In this document: piece after piece, positions 43,316 to 52,427 of the stretch
Layout of the letters: the number at the start of each line of letters is the position of its first letter
Position numbering within the stretch: position 1 is the first letter of the stretch
Source of the DNA: Desertivibrio insolitus
Lineage (GTDB): Bacteria > Actinomycetota > Actinomycetes > Actinomycetales > Microbacteriaceae
Assembly (NCBI RefSeq): GCF_017355965.1
Contig: NZ_JAFIQW010000002.1
Span: forward strand, 207,170 to 271,169
Direction of reading: 5' to 3'
DNA length: 64,000 nt
Position numbers and translations under genes: made by a program
Notes under the pieces: model-generated
Told to the model about the DNA's origin: nothing
The model's input: the letters and a program-made list of their open reading frames with translations, nothing else
Database searches by the model: none

Positions 43316-46078
43316 GTGTCCCTAGCGCGCCCGCAAACAGGCGAGATTCCTCTCCCTGCCTTCCTGCATTCCCTCGCCGAGCAGAGCCCGGCCACCGCAC
43401 CGACCCAGGTCGTGGTCGAGAGCCGCTCCACCACCGTCACCGGCGACCGCCGGAGCGCGATCGACGCCATCACCGCCGTCGCGGCCCACGGCTCCGAGAG
43501 CTCGCTGCTGATCCTGGGTGAGCGCGGCGCAGGCAAGTCGAACGCCCTGATGTCGGCCTACACCCGCTCCGCCATCCGGCCCGTGCTCGTGCGCGCCAAT
43601 CCCGCCGAAGCGGCCGTGCCGCTCAGCGGCTTCTCCGCGGTCTTCAGCGCCGTCGGCGACCCGCAGATCACCCAGGCCGCCGCCGACCTCGCCATCGGCG
43701 CGCCCGACCGCACGGCGCTCTTCGGCGCCGCGAACGAGTTCCTCGCGCGCCTGCGCTCCCTCGACCTCCTGCCCACCGTGGTGTTCATCGACGACGTCGA
43801 CCGCATGGACGCCGACAGCCGCGAGATCCTCGGCTTCATCGCCGGCCGCGTCGCCGGCACCGGCATCCGCCTGATCGCCTCGGCAACGGCTGCCGAGGGC
43901 GTGCTGGCCGGCATGACCTCCCTCACACTCGAGCCGCTGACCCCGCTCGAGTCGATGGAGCTGCTCGCGGCGGCATCGGGGCCGGGTGCGGACGAGGGCA
44001 CGCTGCAGCTGATCGCGCAGGAGGGTGGCGGCAACGCGCTCGCCCTGGTCACGGCCCTGCGCAAGATCAGCGGCGAACAGCTCGCCGGTCGCGCGCCGCT
44101 CGAGCTGCCGATGCGACCGGGGTCGGCCGTGAAGGCGATCGTCGCCCACCGGCTCGCCGGCCGCAGCGAGAGCGAACTCGAGCTGCTGCGTGCCGTCGCG
44201 CTGTCGCCCGTGTCCGACTGGGACGACCTCCTCGAGCGCAGCGACGACGATGTCGATGCGCTCGAGGAGCTCTTCGACCAGGGACTGCTGGAGCGGCAGG
44301 ACCGCTTCGTCTCGTGTGCGGATCCGCTCGTCCGCTCCGTCCTGTACTGGGGCATCCGGCACGCCGATCGGCGACGCATGCACGAGGAGATGCTCGAGCG
44401 GGTCGGCGGTGACGACGTCGTGGCCGCCTGGCACGCGGATGCCGCGGGGCACGGGGGAGCCGCCGAACTGGCTCGGGCGGCCGAGGTGCTGTTCACCGCC
44501 GGGCTCGAGCGCCCCGCCGCGGAGTACGCGGAGCGCGCGCTGATCGCGATGGAGAGCGGCCGCAGCGACGCCGCCGCCGTCATCCGGCTCGCCCAGCAGC
44601 TGCTCAAGGCCGGGGAGGCCGCGCTCGGCCAGCGACTCCTGTATTTCGCCCGCATGGACGACCTCGCTCCCGCGGAAGCGATCGGGCTGCTGCTCACGAG
44701 CGCGGCGGCCCAGTTCGTCCGCACCGGAGTGGCGCCCGACGACGACATCTCTACCGCAGTCGACCTGCACCAGCACCTCGACCCGGTCGCCTCGGCGAAG
44801 CTGCTCACCTTCGCCGCCGCACTGCACGCGGTGCGCTGGCGGACCGACGACGCGGAGTACAACCTCGCCCGCGCGAGCGTGCTGATGGAGGACGCCGGCC
44901 TCAAGCCGACCTCGCTGTGGACCGTCACGACGGCTCTCGTCGACCGTCTGCAGGGGCGCACCTCCTCGCTCACGAATCCCGTCGACGCGACGAACCTGGT
45001 GCGCCGGCCGACCGTCGAACTGCTGGTGCTGGCTCAGTTCCTCTCGCTGCAGGAGCGCTACACGGAGGCGCGACGCGTGATCTCGCTCGTGCTCGGCCGC
45101 AACCGCTCGGTCGCGCCCCTGTGGTCGGACTTCGTCAACCTCGTGGGCATCGAGAACGACATCCGCGCCGGCGAGCTGCACCGGGTGCTGGCGGTGGACG
45201 CCGACTGGCCGACCCGCGCCACCGCGCGATACGGCTCGCGCCGGGCCCTGCTGCGGGCCACCGCCGCGTCCCTCGCCGACGGCGCGCTGGTCGCCGACCT
45301 GCTCGACGTGAGCCACAGCCACGCCACCGCGGAGCACAACCCGGAGGTCATCGCGCGGGCCTTGTCGCTCCGAGCGACGCTGGCGGTGCTGGGGGCGCGC
45401 TTCGACGACGCGCTCGAGCCCCTCGAATGGCTCGAATCGCTCGTCGTGAACTACCCCGACCCGAACATGCTCCGGCACCGTGCCGACCTCGTGGAGACGT
45501 ACGCCGGGCTCGACAGGATGAACGACGCTCGGGGGCTGCTGGCCAAGTTCGAGCAGAGTGTCACCCAGCATCCGTCCCGCTGGGCGACCCTCGCGCTCGC
45601 CCGAGCCCGCGCCATCGTGAGCAGCGATCTCGAGGCCGTGTCGGCGTTCCGCGCGGCGGTGCGCGAGTTCCAGCCGCAGGACTCGCCCCTGGAGTACGCA
45701 CGCACGCTCCTCGCCTACGCCCGACGCCTGCAGTCGCTCGGTGTCGCCGCCGAGGCGGAGCGCACCTACGCGGCGGCCCGCGCCGCCTTCGAAGCAGCGG
45801 GCGCCCCTCGATGGGCCTCGCTCGTGACGGCGGCGTCCGTTCCGGCGACGGCCGTGCGTCGGGTGCAGGCGGTCGTTCCGACTCTCGCGGCGCTGACCGA
45901 CGAGGAGCGCGAGATCGTCGAACGGGTACGGCTGGGCCACAGGAACGGGGAGATCGCCGCCGCGCTCTTCATCTCCCTGCGCACGGTCGAGCTCCGGCTG
46001 ACCCGCGTCTACCGCAAGCTCGGCGTGAAGTCGCGGGCCCACCTGGTCGCCGTGCTCAGCGCCTCGCAGAGCGCCTGA
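43316..46078 (+). CDS. Large LuxR-type (LAL/MalT-like) ATP-binding regulator
   Basis: 920 residues. An AAA/STAND ATPase with Walker A LGERGAGKSN near residue 65 and Walker B VVFIDDVDRMD near 160, a long alpha-helical repeat region (about 350-830, TPR-like), and a C-terminal LuxR helix-turn-helix (LTDEEREIVERVRLGHRNGEIAAALFISLRTVELRLTRVYRKLGV). Such proteins bind DNA when ATP and a small inducer are bound. It stands at the left edge of the polysaccharide cluster and is a candidate activator of the promoters with CCGCA boxes. GTG start. Confidence 0.9.
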   Translation: MSLARPQTGEIPLPAFLHSLAEQSPATAPTQVVVESRSTTVTGDRRSAIDAITAVAAHGSESSLLILGERGAGKSNALMSAYTRSAIRPVLVRANPAEAAVPLSGFSAVFSAVGDPQITQAAADLAIGAPDRTALFGAANEFLARLRSLDLLPTVVFIDDVDRMDADSREILGFIAGRVAGTGIRLIASATAAEGVLAGMTSLTLEPLTPLESMELLAAASGPGADEGTLQLIAQEGGGNALALVTALRKISGEQLAGRAPLELPMRPGSAVKAIVAHRLAGRSESELELLRAVALSPVSDWDDLLERSDDDVDALEELFDQGLLERQDRFVSCADPLVRSVLYWGIRHADRRRMHEEMLERVGGDDVVAAWHADAAGHGGAAELARAAEVLFTAGLERPAAEYAERALIAMESGRSDAAAVIRLAQQLLKAGEAALGQRLLYFARMDDLAPAEAIGLLLTSAAAQFVRTGVAPDDDISTAVDLHQHLDPVASAKLLTFAAALHAVRWRTDDAEYNLARASVLMEDAGLKPTSLWTVTTALVDRLQGRTSSLTNPVDATNLVRRPTVELLVLAQFLSLQERYTEARRVISLVLGRNRSVAPLWSDFVNLVGIENDIRAGELHRVLAVDADWPTRATARYGSRRALLRATAASLADGALVADLLDVSHSHATAEHNPEVIARALSLRATLAVLGARFDDALEPLEWLESLVVNYPDPNMLRHRADLVETYAGLDRMNDARGLLAKFEQSVTQHPSRWATLALARARAIVSSDLEAVSAFRAAVREFQPQDSPLEYARTLLAYARRLQSLGVAAEAERTYAAARAAFEAAGAPRWASLVTAASVPATAVRRVQAVVPTLAALTDEEREIVERVRLGHRNGEIAAALFISLRTVELRLTRVYRKLGVKSRAHLVAVLSASQSA

Positions 46079-46093
46079 GCCGGCTGCGGGGTC

Positions 46094-46174
46094 CCGCAAA
46101 GCACGAGGGGTCCGCAAAGGGTCCGCACGAAGGTGCGGCGGCGGTTGACCGGGCGGCCGACCTGGCGGGAACGT
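46094..46174 (+). promoter_or_regulatory. Polysaccharide-regulon promoter A (CCGCA boxes)
   Basis: CCGCAAA at 46094 and 46112, CCGCACG at 46123, then TTGACC at 46145, 22 bp after the last box start. A weak -10 (GAACGT) lies at 46169. Drives the SDR-like gene at 46237. Confidence 0.6.
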
Positions 46175-46192
46175 GGTGACACCCGAATCACC
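46175..46192 (+). other. 5'-terminal hairpin with ACCCGAA loop
   Basis: GGTGA / TCACC pair around CACCCGAA, at the predicted 5' end of the transcript from promoter A. Confidence 0.5.
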
Positions 46193-46236
46193 CGTCTGCC
46201 TCGTCCCGACGAGCAGGCGTTCCCTAGCGAGGCCCC

Positions 46237-47157
46237 ATGTCCTTCCCCGTCCGTTCCGTCGTCACCGGTGACCTCGGTGAACTCGCCATCGAGCTCGCGC
46301 AGCGGCTCCTCGAGCAGGGCGACGACGTCATCCTGCTGGGCGAGACGCTGCCGCCCGAAGCGGAGCAGCGCGCCGCCGTCGTTCGGCACCACCGCTTCAC
46401 CTTCGTGCGCACCGCCCTGCGTGAGCGCACCGAGGCTCTCGCCGAACTCGCGGGCATCGATCGCGTCTTCCTCGTCTCCGGGGCTCGCCGTCTTCCGGTG
46501 AGCGCCGAAGGAGCGCTCGAGCGGCTCGACGGGGTGGTCCGCCGCACGATCAATGTGCTCGACGGATGCCTCGAGGCCGGCGCCACCCTCGTCGTCGTGA
46601 CCCCCTCCGGTGCCGACATCCCCGAGGACCCGAGAAGCTACAGGTCAGGCACCGCGCTCCAGCGCTTCGCGGCGTCGAGCGTCCGCCGGTATCACGAGAA
46701 GTACGGGCTCGCGGTCGCCACCGTGACGCTGCCCGAGCTCTCGGCGTGCACCGGGGTCGGATGCCTCGGAACCCTCCTGCCGCTGTTCGTCCAGCGCGCC
46801 CTGCGCCACGAGGACATCCTGCTGCCCGGGCACGCGACGCAGCCGGTCTGCTTCTCGTGCCTGCACGACGTCGTGCCGGTGATCGTCGCCGTCGCCGAGC
46901 GAGGGGAGGCCGCGGCAACCCCGTACCTGATCACCGAGGAGCAGACCTCGGTCATCGCCCTGGCGCAGCGGGTCGTCGCCTACACCGGTAGCCGCAGCAC
47001 GATCGTGTTCGGTGGCGAAGGGGCCGACACGGTCGTGACGTCCATCGAGCGCCGGCCGGATGTCGACGAGTTCCTGCCCCGCACGGCCGTGGACGCGTTC
47101 ATCCAGGCGACCCTGTTCGACATCCGGGTGAAGCCGCTGCTGCACCGCTCCGCCTGA
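46237..47157 (+). CDS. SDR-like sugar epimerase homologue, probably inactive
   Basis: 306 residues. The N-terminus (PVRSVVTGDLGELAIELAQRLLEQGDDVILLGE) aligns with the active epimerase at 49987 (PIRSVVTGGAGFIGSHLVEYLL), but the glycine-rich NAD loop is degraded and the catalytic Y-x3-K is Y-x3-T (SYRSGTALQ against TYAAAKGID). It may bind a nucleotide sugar or act as a regulatory or structural partner. It has its own CCGCA-box promoter and a leader hairpin. The gene converges on the GT2 gene at 47166-48413 with only 8 bp between the stops. Confidence 0.78.
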   Translation: MSFPVRSVVTGDLGELAIELAQRLLEQGDDVILLGETLPPEAEQRAAVVRHHRFTFVRTALRERTEALAELAGIDRVFLVSGARRLPVSAEGALERLDGVVRRTINVLDGCLEAGATLVVVTPSGADIPEDPRSYRSGTALQRFAASSVRRYHEKYGLAVATVTLPELSACTGVGCLGTLLPLFVQRALRHEDILLPGHATQPVCFSCLHDVVPVIVAVAERGEAAATPYLITEEQTSVIALAQRVVAYTGSRSTIVFGGEGADTVVTSIERRPDVDEFLPRTAVDAFIQATLFDIRVKPLLHRSA

Positions 47158-47165
47158 CCGCGCCG

Positions 47166-48413
47166 TCACGTCGCCCGGGTCAGCTCTGCGGGCCGACGCG
47201 TCGGGCTCGTCCAGCGCCCGGAGGACGTGCGGGTGAAGGCCTCTTCCAGCGCGCCCAGACAGAGGAACGCGTCGAGCATCCGCGTCAGGGGGAAGGCGAG
47301 CCCGAGCAGCAGGAACGACGGTCGTCTCGCCACGACGGCGGCGATGACGGTCAGCACGTAGTCCGGCAGCACGAGGCCGACGAGAAGCGCGAGCGGAGGG
47401 AGCGCGGTCACGAGAAGGTCGGCGGTGCCGACTCCCGGCGTCGAGGCGACGACCGCCGCGACGCCCGTGATGAGGATGGCGGGGATCAGCGCGAGCAGGA
47501 TGGCGCTCGAGACCACGAGTTCGAAGGTGAACACCGCGAGTGCTACCCAGAACCGGCCACGCCGGAAGCCGTGCCGCCGGATGGTCTGCCAGAACCCCAG
47601 GTTCCACCGGAGCACCTGCTTGGCGTAGTCGCGCAGGGTGTCGGGGTCCTGGGTGTACGCCATCGCCGCACGCGGGTGGAACGCGATCCGACCGAGACGC
47701 TTCGCGTGCACCTCGAACGTCATGTTGTAGTCCTCGATCGCGAGGTTCTCGGCGGCGATGTCGATGTGCTTGAGCGCCCTCGTGCGGTACATGCTGGCGA
47801 AGCCGGGCGCGATGGCGATCACGTCGAGAGCCCGAGCGGCTTGACCGAACTTCAGGAAGTACTGCATGACGATGTAGACGCGTTCGCGATACGCGACGAG
47901 GATCCGGCCCAGAAGCGTGCGCGGCGCCGGGTCCAGCTGCGAACGGGCGCACCCCGCCACGGCGACGACGTCGTCGGTGAACAGGGGAAGACCGGTCTCG
48001 AAGTAGTCGGAGGCGAGACGGGTGTCGGCGTCGAGGAAGGTGACCACCTCGAAGCGGGAGTAGATGTCGAAGTGCTCGAGCGCCGCGAGCAGGGCCCCCG
48101 CCTTGCCGCGGTTCGGGTTCAGTTCGAGCACGTTCACCCCGGCGCCGCGGGCCAACTCCGCGGTTCTGTCCGTCGAGCCGTCGGATGCCACGAATATCTG
48201 GTTGACCGGCAGCAGCCGCGCCGCGGACTTCAGCGTCGAGGCGATGACCGCCTCCTCGTTGTGCGCGGCGATCACGACGGCGACGGCATGCAGCGGCACG
48301 CCGCCGGTCCTCGGCGGTCGGCGGTCCGCCAACAGGCGCACCACTCCCACGGCGCCCCAGAAGAGCGTGTTCAGGCCGATGACGAGCACCAGCACCACGA
48401 GCGCGGTGAGCAT
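47166..48413 (-). CDS. Membrane GT2 glycosyltransferase (polysaccharide synthase-like)
   Basis: 415 residues. One N-terminal membrane helix, a GT2 domain with VIAAHNEEAVI, VASDGSTDRT, the D-x-D FLDADTRLA, a catalytic ED (AIEDYNMTF) and the processive-synthase motif QVLRWNLGF (Q-x-x-R-W), then about four C-terminal helices. This is the layout of cellulose/hyaluronan/PNAG-type synthases that polymerise and export a glycan. ATG at 48413 with GAGGGAGA 5 nt upstream. It is divergent from the nucleotide-sugar dehydrogenase across the 48.4-48.6 kb regulatory region. Confidence 0.88.
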   Translation of the reverse strand: MLTALVVLVLVIGLNTLFWGAVGVVRLLADRRPPRTGGVPLHAVAVVIAAHNEEAVIASTLKSAARLLPVNQIFVASDGSTDRTAELARGAGVNVLELNPNRGKAGALLAALEHFDIYSRFEVVTFLDADTRLASDYFETGLPLFTDDVVAVAGCARSQLDPAPRTLLGRILVAYRERVYIVMQYFLKFGQAARALDVIAIAPGFASMYRTRALKHIDIAAENLAIEDYNMTFEVHAKRLGRIAFHPRAAMAYTQDPDTLRDYAKQVLRWNLGFWQTIRRHGFRRGRFWVALAVFTFELVVSSAILLALIPAILITGVAAVVASTPGVGTADLLVTALPPLALLVGLVLPDYVLTVIAAVVARRPSFLLLGLAFPLTRMLDAFLCLGALEEAFTRTSSGRWTSPTRRPAELTRAT

Positions 48414-48473
48414 TGGTCTCCCTCGTTGATCTCCGGCCACCGTAACCACGGGTCCGGCGTCCGGCCCGCAAGA

Positions 48474-48497
48474 TTCGTTGCGGTTAACCGCAACGAA
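48474..48497. promoter_or_regulatory. 24-bp perfect palindrome, operator candidate
   Basis: TTCGTTGCGGTTAACCGCAACGAA is fully self-complementary and contains two CCGCAA half-sites head to head. It sits between the divergent GT2 and dehydrogenase promoters. Confidence 0.65.
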
Positions 48498-48506
48498 AAT
48501 CCGAGC

Positions 48507-48569
48507 CCGCAAACCCGCCCGCATGTTGCGGTTTTGCCCGTTGACCAGGTCGCTCCGCCCCCGGACGGT
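48507..48569 (+). promoter_or_regulatory. Polysaccharide-regulon promoter C (CCGCA boxes)
   Basis: CCGCAAA at 48507 and CCGCATG at 48519 (12 bp apart), then TTGACC at 48541, 22 bp after the second box start. Weak -10 GACGGT at 48564. Drives the dehydrogenase at 48632. Confidence 0.65.
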
Positions 48570-48575
48570 TGGTGT

Positions 48576-48612
48576 CGACAGACCCGAGCCCGATCGTCGG
48601 ACCCGAACACGA
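48576..48612 (+). other. Leader hairpins with ACCCGAG and ACCCGAA loops
   Basis: CGAC/GTCG (48576-48599) encloses ACCCGAG, and TCGT/ACGA (48594-48612) encloses ACCCGAA. The two are mutually exclusive. They lie at the predicted 5' end of the transcript, just before AAGGAG and the GTG. Confidence 0.45.
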
Positions 48613-48631
48613 CCTTCGAAGGAGTCTCTTC

Positions 48632-49972
48632 GTGACCCTCACGACGCGACCTGGCGACGCGCAACCCACGCTCGCCACCCAACCCCTCCACATCCCCACG
48701 AGCCGGCGTCAGTTCGATTACGACGTCGCGATCGTCGGGCTGGGCTACGTCGGACTCCCGACCGCGCTCGCCTTCCACTCCACCGGCAGCCGCGTGCTCG
48801 CCCTCGACATCTCGCAGCGCCGGATCTCCGCCATCAGGTCCGGTGACGTCGACCTGCTCGACGTGGATCACCGGCGCCTCGCCGCCACCGTCGGCGACGA
48901 AGAGGGGTGGCTGCTCACCGACGAGCCGGCCGAGCTCGTGCGCGCGGCCGCCATCGTCATCTGCGTGCCGACTCCGGTCGACAGTCACCTCACGCCCGAT
49001 CTGACCATGCTGAAGTCGGCCTGCGCGATGGTGGTCGACGTGGCGGTCAGCGGTCAGCTCATCATGCTGACCTCGACGACCTACGTCGGTAGCACCGAGG
49101 ATCTCATCGTCGAACCGCTGCGCAGCAGAGGGCACGAGATCGGGCACGACGTCTTCGTCGCCTTCAGTGCGGAGAGGATCGACCCCGGCAACGCCCGCTT
49201 CGATCACGACGAGGTCCCACGGGTCATGGGAGCGGCCACGCCCCAGTGCGAGGAGCTCGCCTTCGATCTTCTGAGCAGGAGCACGAAGAACGTGCACCGG
49301 GTGCACTCGCTCGCAGCGGCGGAGATGACCAAGTTGCTCGAGAACACCTTCCGGGCGGTCAACATCGCTCTCGCGAACGAGTTCGCCGACATCTGCAACA
49401 CGCTCGACATCCCCGTCACGGAGGTGATCGACGCGGCGGCGACCAAGCCCTACGGCTTCATGAAGTTCTCGCCCGGCCCCGGGGTCGGCGGCCACTGCAT
49501 CCCCTGCGATCCCCACTACCTGCTCTGGCAGCTCCGCGAGCAGCGAGTCGCTGCTCCCGTCATCACGTCGGCGATGACGGAGATCGCGGCGCGCCCGCAT
49601 CGCATCGTCGCGCGCGCCAAGGAGAGCCTGGCCGGCATCGGAGTGCCACCGGCCGGCGCGCGCGTGCTCGTCGTCGGTGTCACCTATAAGCCCGACGTCG
49701 CCGACCTGCGCGAATCGCCCGCGCTCGAGATCCTCGCCGGGCTGCACAGCGAGGGCTCCGTGGTCGCGTTCCTCGATCCGCACGCCTCGGCTCTCGAACT
49801 GCACGACGGCACGGTGGTGGAGAGGGTCGACGATCCGGTCGCCTTCGATCCCGACCTCGTGCTGCTGCACACCCGGCACTCGGACGCCGACCTCAGCTGG
49901 GTGCGACCGGACCAGCTCGTGCTCGACGCGACCTACCGCGAGGTCGGCGTCGGCCAGCGAATCGTTCCTTGA
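48632..49972 (+). CDS. Nucleotide-sugar dehydrogenase (UDP-glucose/UDP-HexNAc 6-dehydrogenase family)
   Basis: 446 residues. NAD-binding IVGLGYVGLPTALAF, ICVPTPVD, the hinge segment EMTKLLENTFRAVNIALANE, and the catalytic cysteine in GVGGHCIPCDPHYL, followed by a C-terminal domain with VTYKPDVADLRESPAL. It oxidises a UDP-sugar to a UDP-uronic acid for polymer synthesis; HCIPCDP is more like the UDP-HexNAc (WbpA/WecC) branch than UDP-glucose, but I cannot be certain. GTG at 48632 with AAGGAG 7 nt upstream. First gene of an operon running to about 53182. Confidence 0.9.
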   Translation: MTLTTRPGDAQPTLATQPLHIPTSRRQFDYDVAIVGLGYVGLPTALAFHSTGSRVLALDISQRRISAIRSGDVDLLDVDHRRLAATVGDEEGWLLTDEPAELVRAAAIVICVPTPVDSHLTPDLTMLKSACAMVVDVAVSGQLIMLTSTTYVGSTEDLIVEPLRSRGHEIGHDVFVAFSAERIDPGNARFDHDEVPRVMGAATPQCEELAFDLLSRSTKNVHRVHSLAAAEMTKLLENTFRAVNIALANEFADICNTLDIPVTEVIDAAATKPYGFMKFSPGPGVGGHCIPCDPHYLLWQLREQRVAAPVITSAMTEIAARPHRIVARAKESLAGIGVPPAGARVLVVGVTYKPDVADLRESPALEILAGLHSEGSVVAFLDPHASALELHDGTVVERVDDPVAFDPDLVLLHTRHSDADLSWVRPDQLVLDATYREVGVGQRIVP

Positions 49973-49986
49973 GAGGCGGCAGTCCC

Positions 49987-50985
49987 ATGACCGAACTCCC
50001 CATCCGCTCCGTCGTCACGGGCGGCGCCGGCTTCATCGGCAGCCACCTCGTCGAATACCTGCTGCACCGTGGCGACGAGGTCGTCGTGATCGACGACCTC
50101 TCGACGGGATCCATGGCGAACCTCGCCGGCGTCGTCGCGCATCCTCGGTTCGGGTTCGTCGAGGCATCCATTCTCGATCGCGCCGCCGTGCTGGGCGAGA
50201 TCGACGGCGCCGACCGCGTCTTCCATCTGGCCGCCGCCGTCGGGGTGCGCCGGATCATCGAGCAACCGCTCGACAGCCTCCGCACCAACATCCACGGCTC
50301 CGAGAACGTGCTCGACGCGTGCCTCGCGGCGGATGCCTCGCTGCTCCTCGCCTCGACGAGCGAGATCTACGGCAAGAACACCTCCGACGCGCTGCACGAG
50401 GACTCCGACCGGATCCTCGGGTCACCGCTCAAGTCCAGATGGACCTACGCCGCGGCGAAGGGGATCGACGAGTCGTTCGCGCACGCCTACCACCTCGAGC
50501 ACGGGCTCCGCGTCGGGATGGTGCGTCTCTTCAACACCGTCGGACCGCGCCAGACCGGCAGGTACGGGATGGTCGTTCCGAACCTCGTCGGTCAGGCCCT
50601 GCGAGGGGACCCGATCACGGTCTTCGGGGACGGCCTGCAGACCCGGTGCTTCTCGTACGTCGGCGACATCGTGCCCGCGCTCGTCGCGATCGCCGAGCGA
50701 CCGGAGGCGTACGGGCAGGTGTTCAATCTCGGCGGCGCCGAAGAGGTGTCGATCCTCGAGCTCGCGGAACGGATCGTCGCACGCCTCGGCAGCACGAGCG
50801 AGATCATGCTCGTGCCCTACGAGCAGGCATACGGACCGGGGTACGAGGACATGCGGCGCCGGGTGCCCGACAACACCCGCTCGGGGAGCCTCGTGGGATT
50901 CGTCCCGCGTACCTCGATCGACGCGATCATCGACGCCGTGGCCGAGGACCTCCGGACCCGGACTGAGTCGCCGGTGCCGGTATGA
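49987..50985 (+). CDS. NAD-dependent nucleotide-sugar epimerase/dehydratase
   Basis: 332 residues. Extended SDR with intact TGGAGFIGSH, FHLAAAVGV, the catalytic Ser/Thr (LLASTSEIYG) and Y-x3-K (WTYAAAKGID), VGPRQTGRYGMVVP and FSYVGDIV. Likely acts on the UDP-uronate made by the upstream dehydrogenase, as a 4-epimerase or decarboxylase; the sequence alone does not decide. ATG at 49987 with GAGAGG upstream. Overlaps the deacetylase start (ATGA). Confidence 0.9.
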   Translation: MTELPIRSVVTGGAGFIGSHLVEYLLHRGDEVVVIDDLSTGSMANLAGVVAHPRFGFVEASILDRAAVLGEIDGADRVFHLAAAVGVRRIIEQPLDSLRTNIHGSENVLDACLAADASLLLASTSEIYGKNTSDALHEDSDRILGSPLKSRWTYAAAKGIDESFAHAYHLEHGLRVGMVRLFNTVGPRQTGRYGMVVPNLVGQALRGDPITVFGDGLQTRCFSYVGDIVPALVAIAERPEAYGQVFNLGGAEEVSILELAERIVARLGSTSEIMLVPYEQAYGPGYEDMRRRVPDNTRSGSLVGFVPRTSIDAIIDAVAEDLRTRTESPVPV

Positions 50986-52427
50986 GATTCCGGCTCGCGG
51001 CCGCCTCCGTGGCGGTCGTGTTCCTGATCACGGGCGGCGCCGTCCTCACGGCGACGCAGCAGCAGCCTGCCGACACCGTGCCCTCGGCGCCGCCGGTTCC
51101 CGTGGTGAGCGACGGCTCGGACGAGACGGTCACCCTGCCCGCCATGGCGCCCCGCGGGACATCCGACGCTCCCCGTACGCGCGTGAGTCTCACCTTCGAC
51201 GACGGCTGGGCGTCGCAGATGCTCGCCCTCGACGCTCTCAACGAGCACGGAATGCCTGCGACGTTCTACATCTCATCCGGGCTGATCGGCCTCGATCGCT
51301 ACCTGACCCGCGGGCAACTCGACGCCATCCACGACGTCGGCCACGAGGTCGGTGGGCACACGGTGACCCACGCCGACCTGAGGGAGATGGAGCCGCGGGC
51401 GGCGAAGCTCGAGCTCTGCTCGTCACGCGCCACGCTCACGCGCTGGGGCTACGAGGTCACGAGCTTCGCGTACCCGTTCGCCGGCTGGACAGAGGAGATC
51501 CGCGAGCAGGTGCGCGAATGCGGCTACAACAGCGCGCGGGACCTCGGCGACCTCGCGAGCCGGGAGGGGTGCGCGGACTGCGGCGCCGCCGAGAGCGTGC
51601 CCCCTCCCGACCCGTTCCTCATCCGCGCGCCGGCGCAGGTGAGCGACCAGTGGACGCTCGAGGACCTGCAGAAGCTCGTCACCGACGCCGAGGCCGTGGG
51701 TGGCTGGGTGCCGATCACCTTCCACGAGCTGTGCGAGCAGCAGGGGTGCAGCGACATCGGGGTCACGGTCGAGCTGTTCGACGCGTTCCTCGACTGGCTG
51801 CAGCCCAGAGCCGGTAGCAACGGCACCGTCGTACAGACCGTCGACGAGGTCGTGGGCGGCGACGTGCAGCCACTCGTCGACGAGGCGTCGTACGCGCTCG
51901 AGCCCGTCTCGTCCGCTTCCAACGGCGTCCGCAACCCTGGCTTCGAGCAGGAGGACGTCGACGGCGACGTCGAATGCTGGACCCAGGGCGTGCACGGTGA
52001 CAACGACGGGCGCATCACCTTCACGGAGGGCCGTCGGAGCGACGTAGGTGTCACGGTCGAGATCGAGGAGTACTCCGACGGCGCCGCCAACGTCGTCCCG
52101 GATCTCGACGTCGGCGCATGCGCCCCCGCCGTCGAACCCGGCCGCCGCTACGAGCTCGGCGCCTGGTACCGCTCCACGGCGGAGACCGGCTTCTCGGTCT
52201 ATCTCAGGCATGAGGACGGCCGCTGGTTCCCCTGGGCCTACGGCCCGCCCCTGCCGGCGTCGGAGGACTGGCGCCGCGCCGAGTGGACGACGCCCGAGAT
52301 CCCGCCCGGCTTCACCGGCATCAGCTTCGGACTCTCGCTGGCGCAGGTGGGCACGCTCACCGTCGACGATCACTCGATCTCGGTTGCTGCGCCGGGAGGG
52401 GGAGAGGGAGCAGACTCGGGGGCATGA
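50982..52427 (+). CDS. Secreted polysaccharide deacetylase (NodB) with C-terminal carbohydrate-binding-like domain
   Basis: 481 residues. N-terminal signal/anchor helix, then a CE4 NodB domain with TFDDGWASQ, the metal-binding H-x3-H in GGHTVTHAD and FAYPFAGW. The second half (about 315-465: NPGFEQEDVDGDVECWTQG ... YRSTAETGFSVYLRHE ... GTLTVDDHSI) resembles a galactose-binding beta-sandwich CBM. It would remove acetyl groups from amino sugars of the exported polymer outside the cell, as PgaB/IcaB do. Coupled to genes on both sides by 4-nt overlaps. Confidence 0.88.
   Translation: MRFRLAAASVAVVFLITGGAVLTATQQQPADTVPSAPPVPVVSDGSDETVTLPAMAPRGTSDAPRTRVSLTFDDGWASQMLALDALNEHGMPATFYISSGLIGLDRYLTRGQLDAIHDVGHEVGGHTVTHADLREMEPRAAKLELCSSRATLTRWGYEVTSFAYPFAGWTEEIREQVRECGYNSARDLGDLASREGCADCGAAESVPPPDPFLIRAPAQVSDQWTLEDLQKLVTDAEAVGGWVPITFHELCEQQGCSDIGVTVELFDAFLDWLQPRAGSNGTVVQTVDEVVGGDVQPLVDEASYALEPVSSASNGVRNPGFEQEDVDGDVECWTQGVHGDNDGRITFTEGRRSDVGVTVEIEEYSDGAANVVPDLDVGACAPAVEPGRRYELGAWYRSTAETGFSVYLRHEDGRWFPWAYGPPLPASEDWRRAEWTTPEIPPGFTGISFGLSLAQVGTLTVDDHSISVAAPGGGEGADSGA

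Noticed and set aside
43322-46117. 931-codon open frame opposite the LuxR-type regulator
   Set aside because: The plus-strand reading has clear ATPase and HTH motifs; the antisense one has none.
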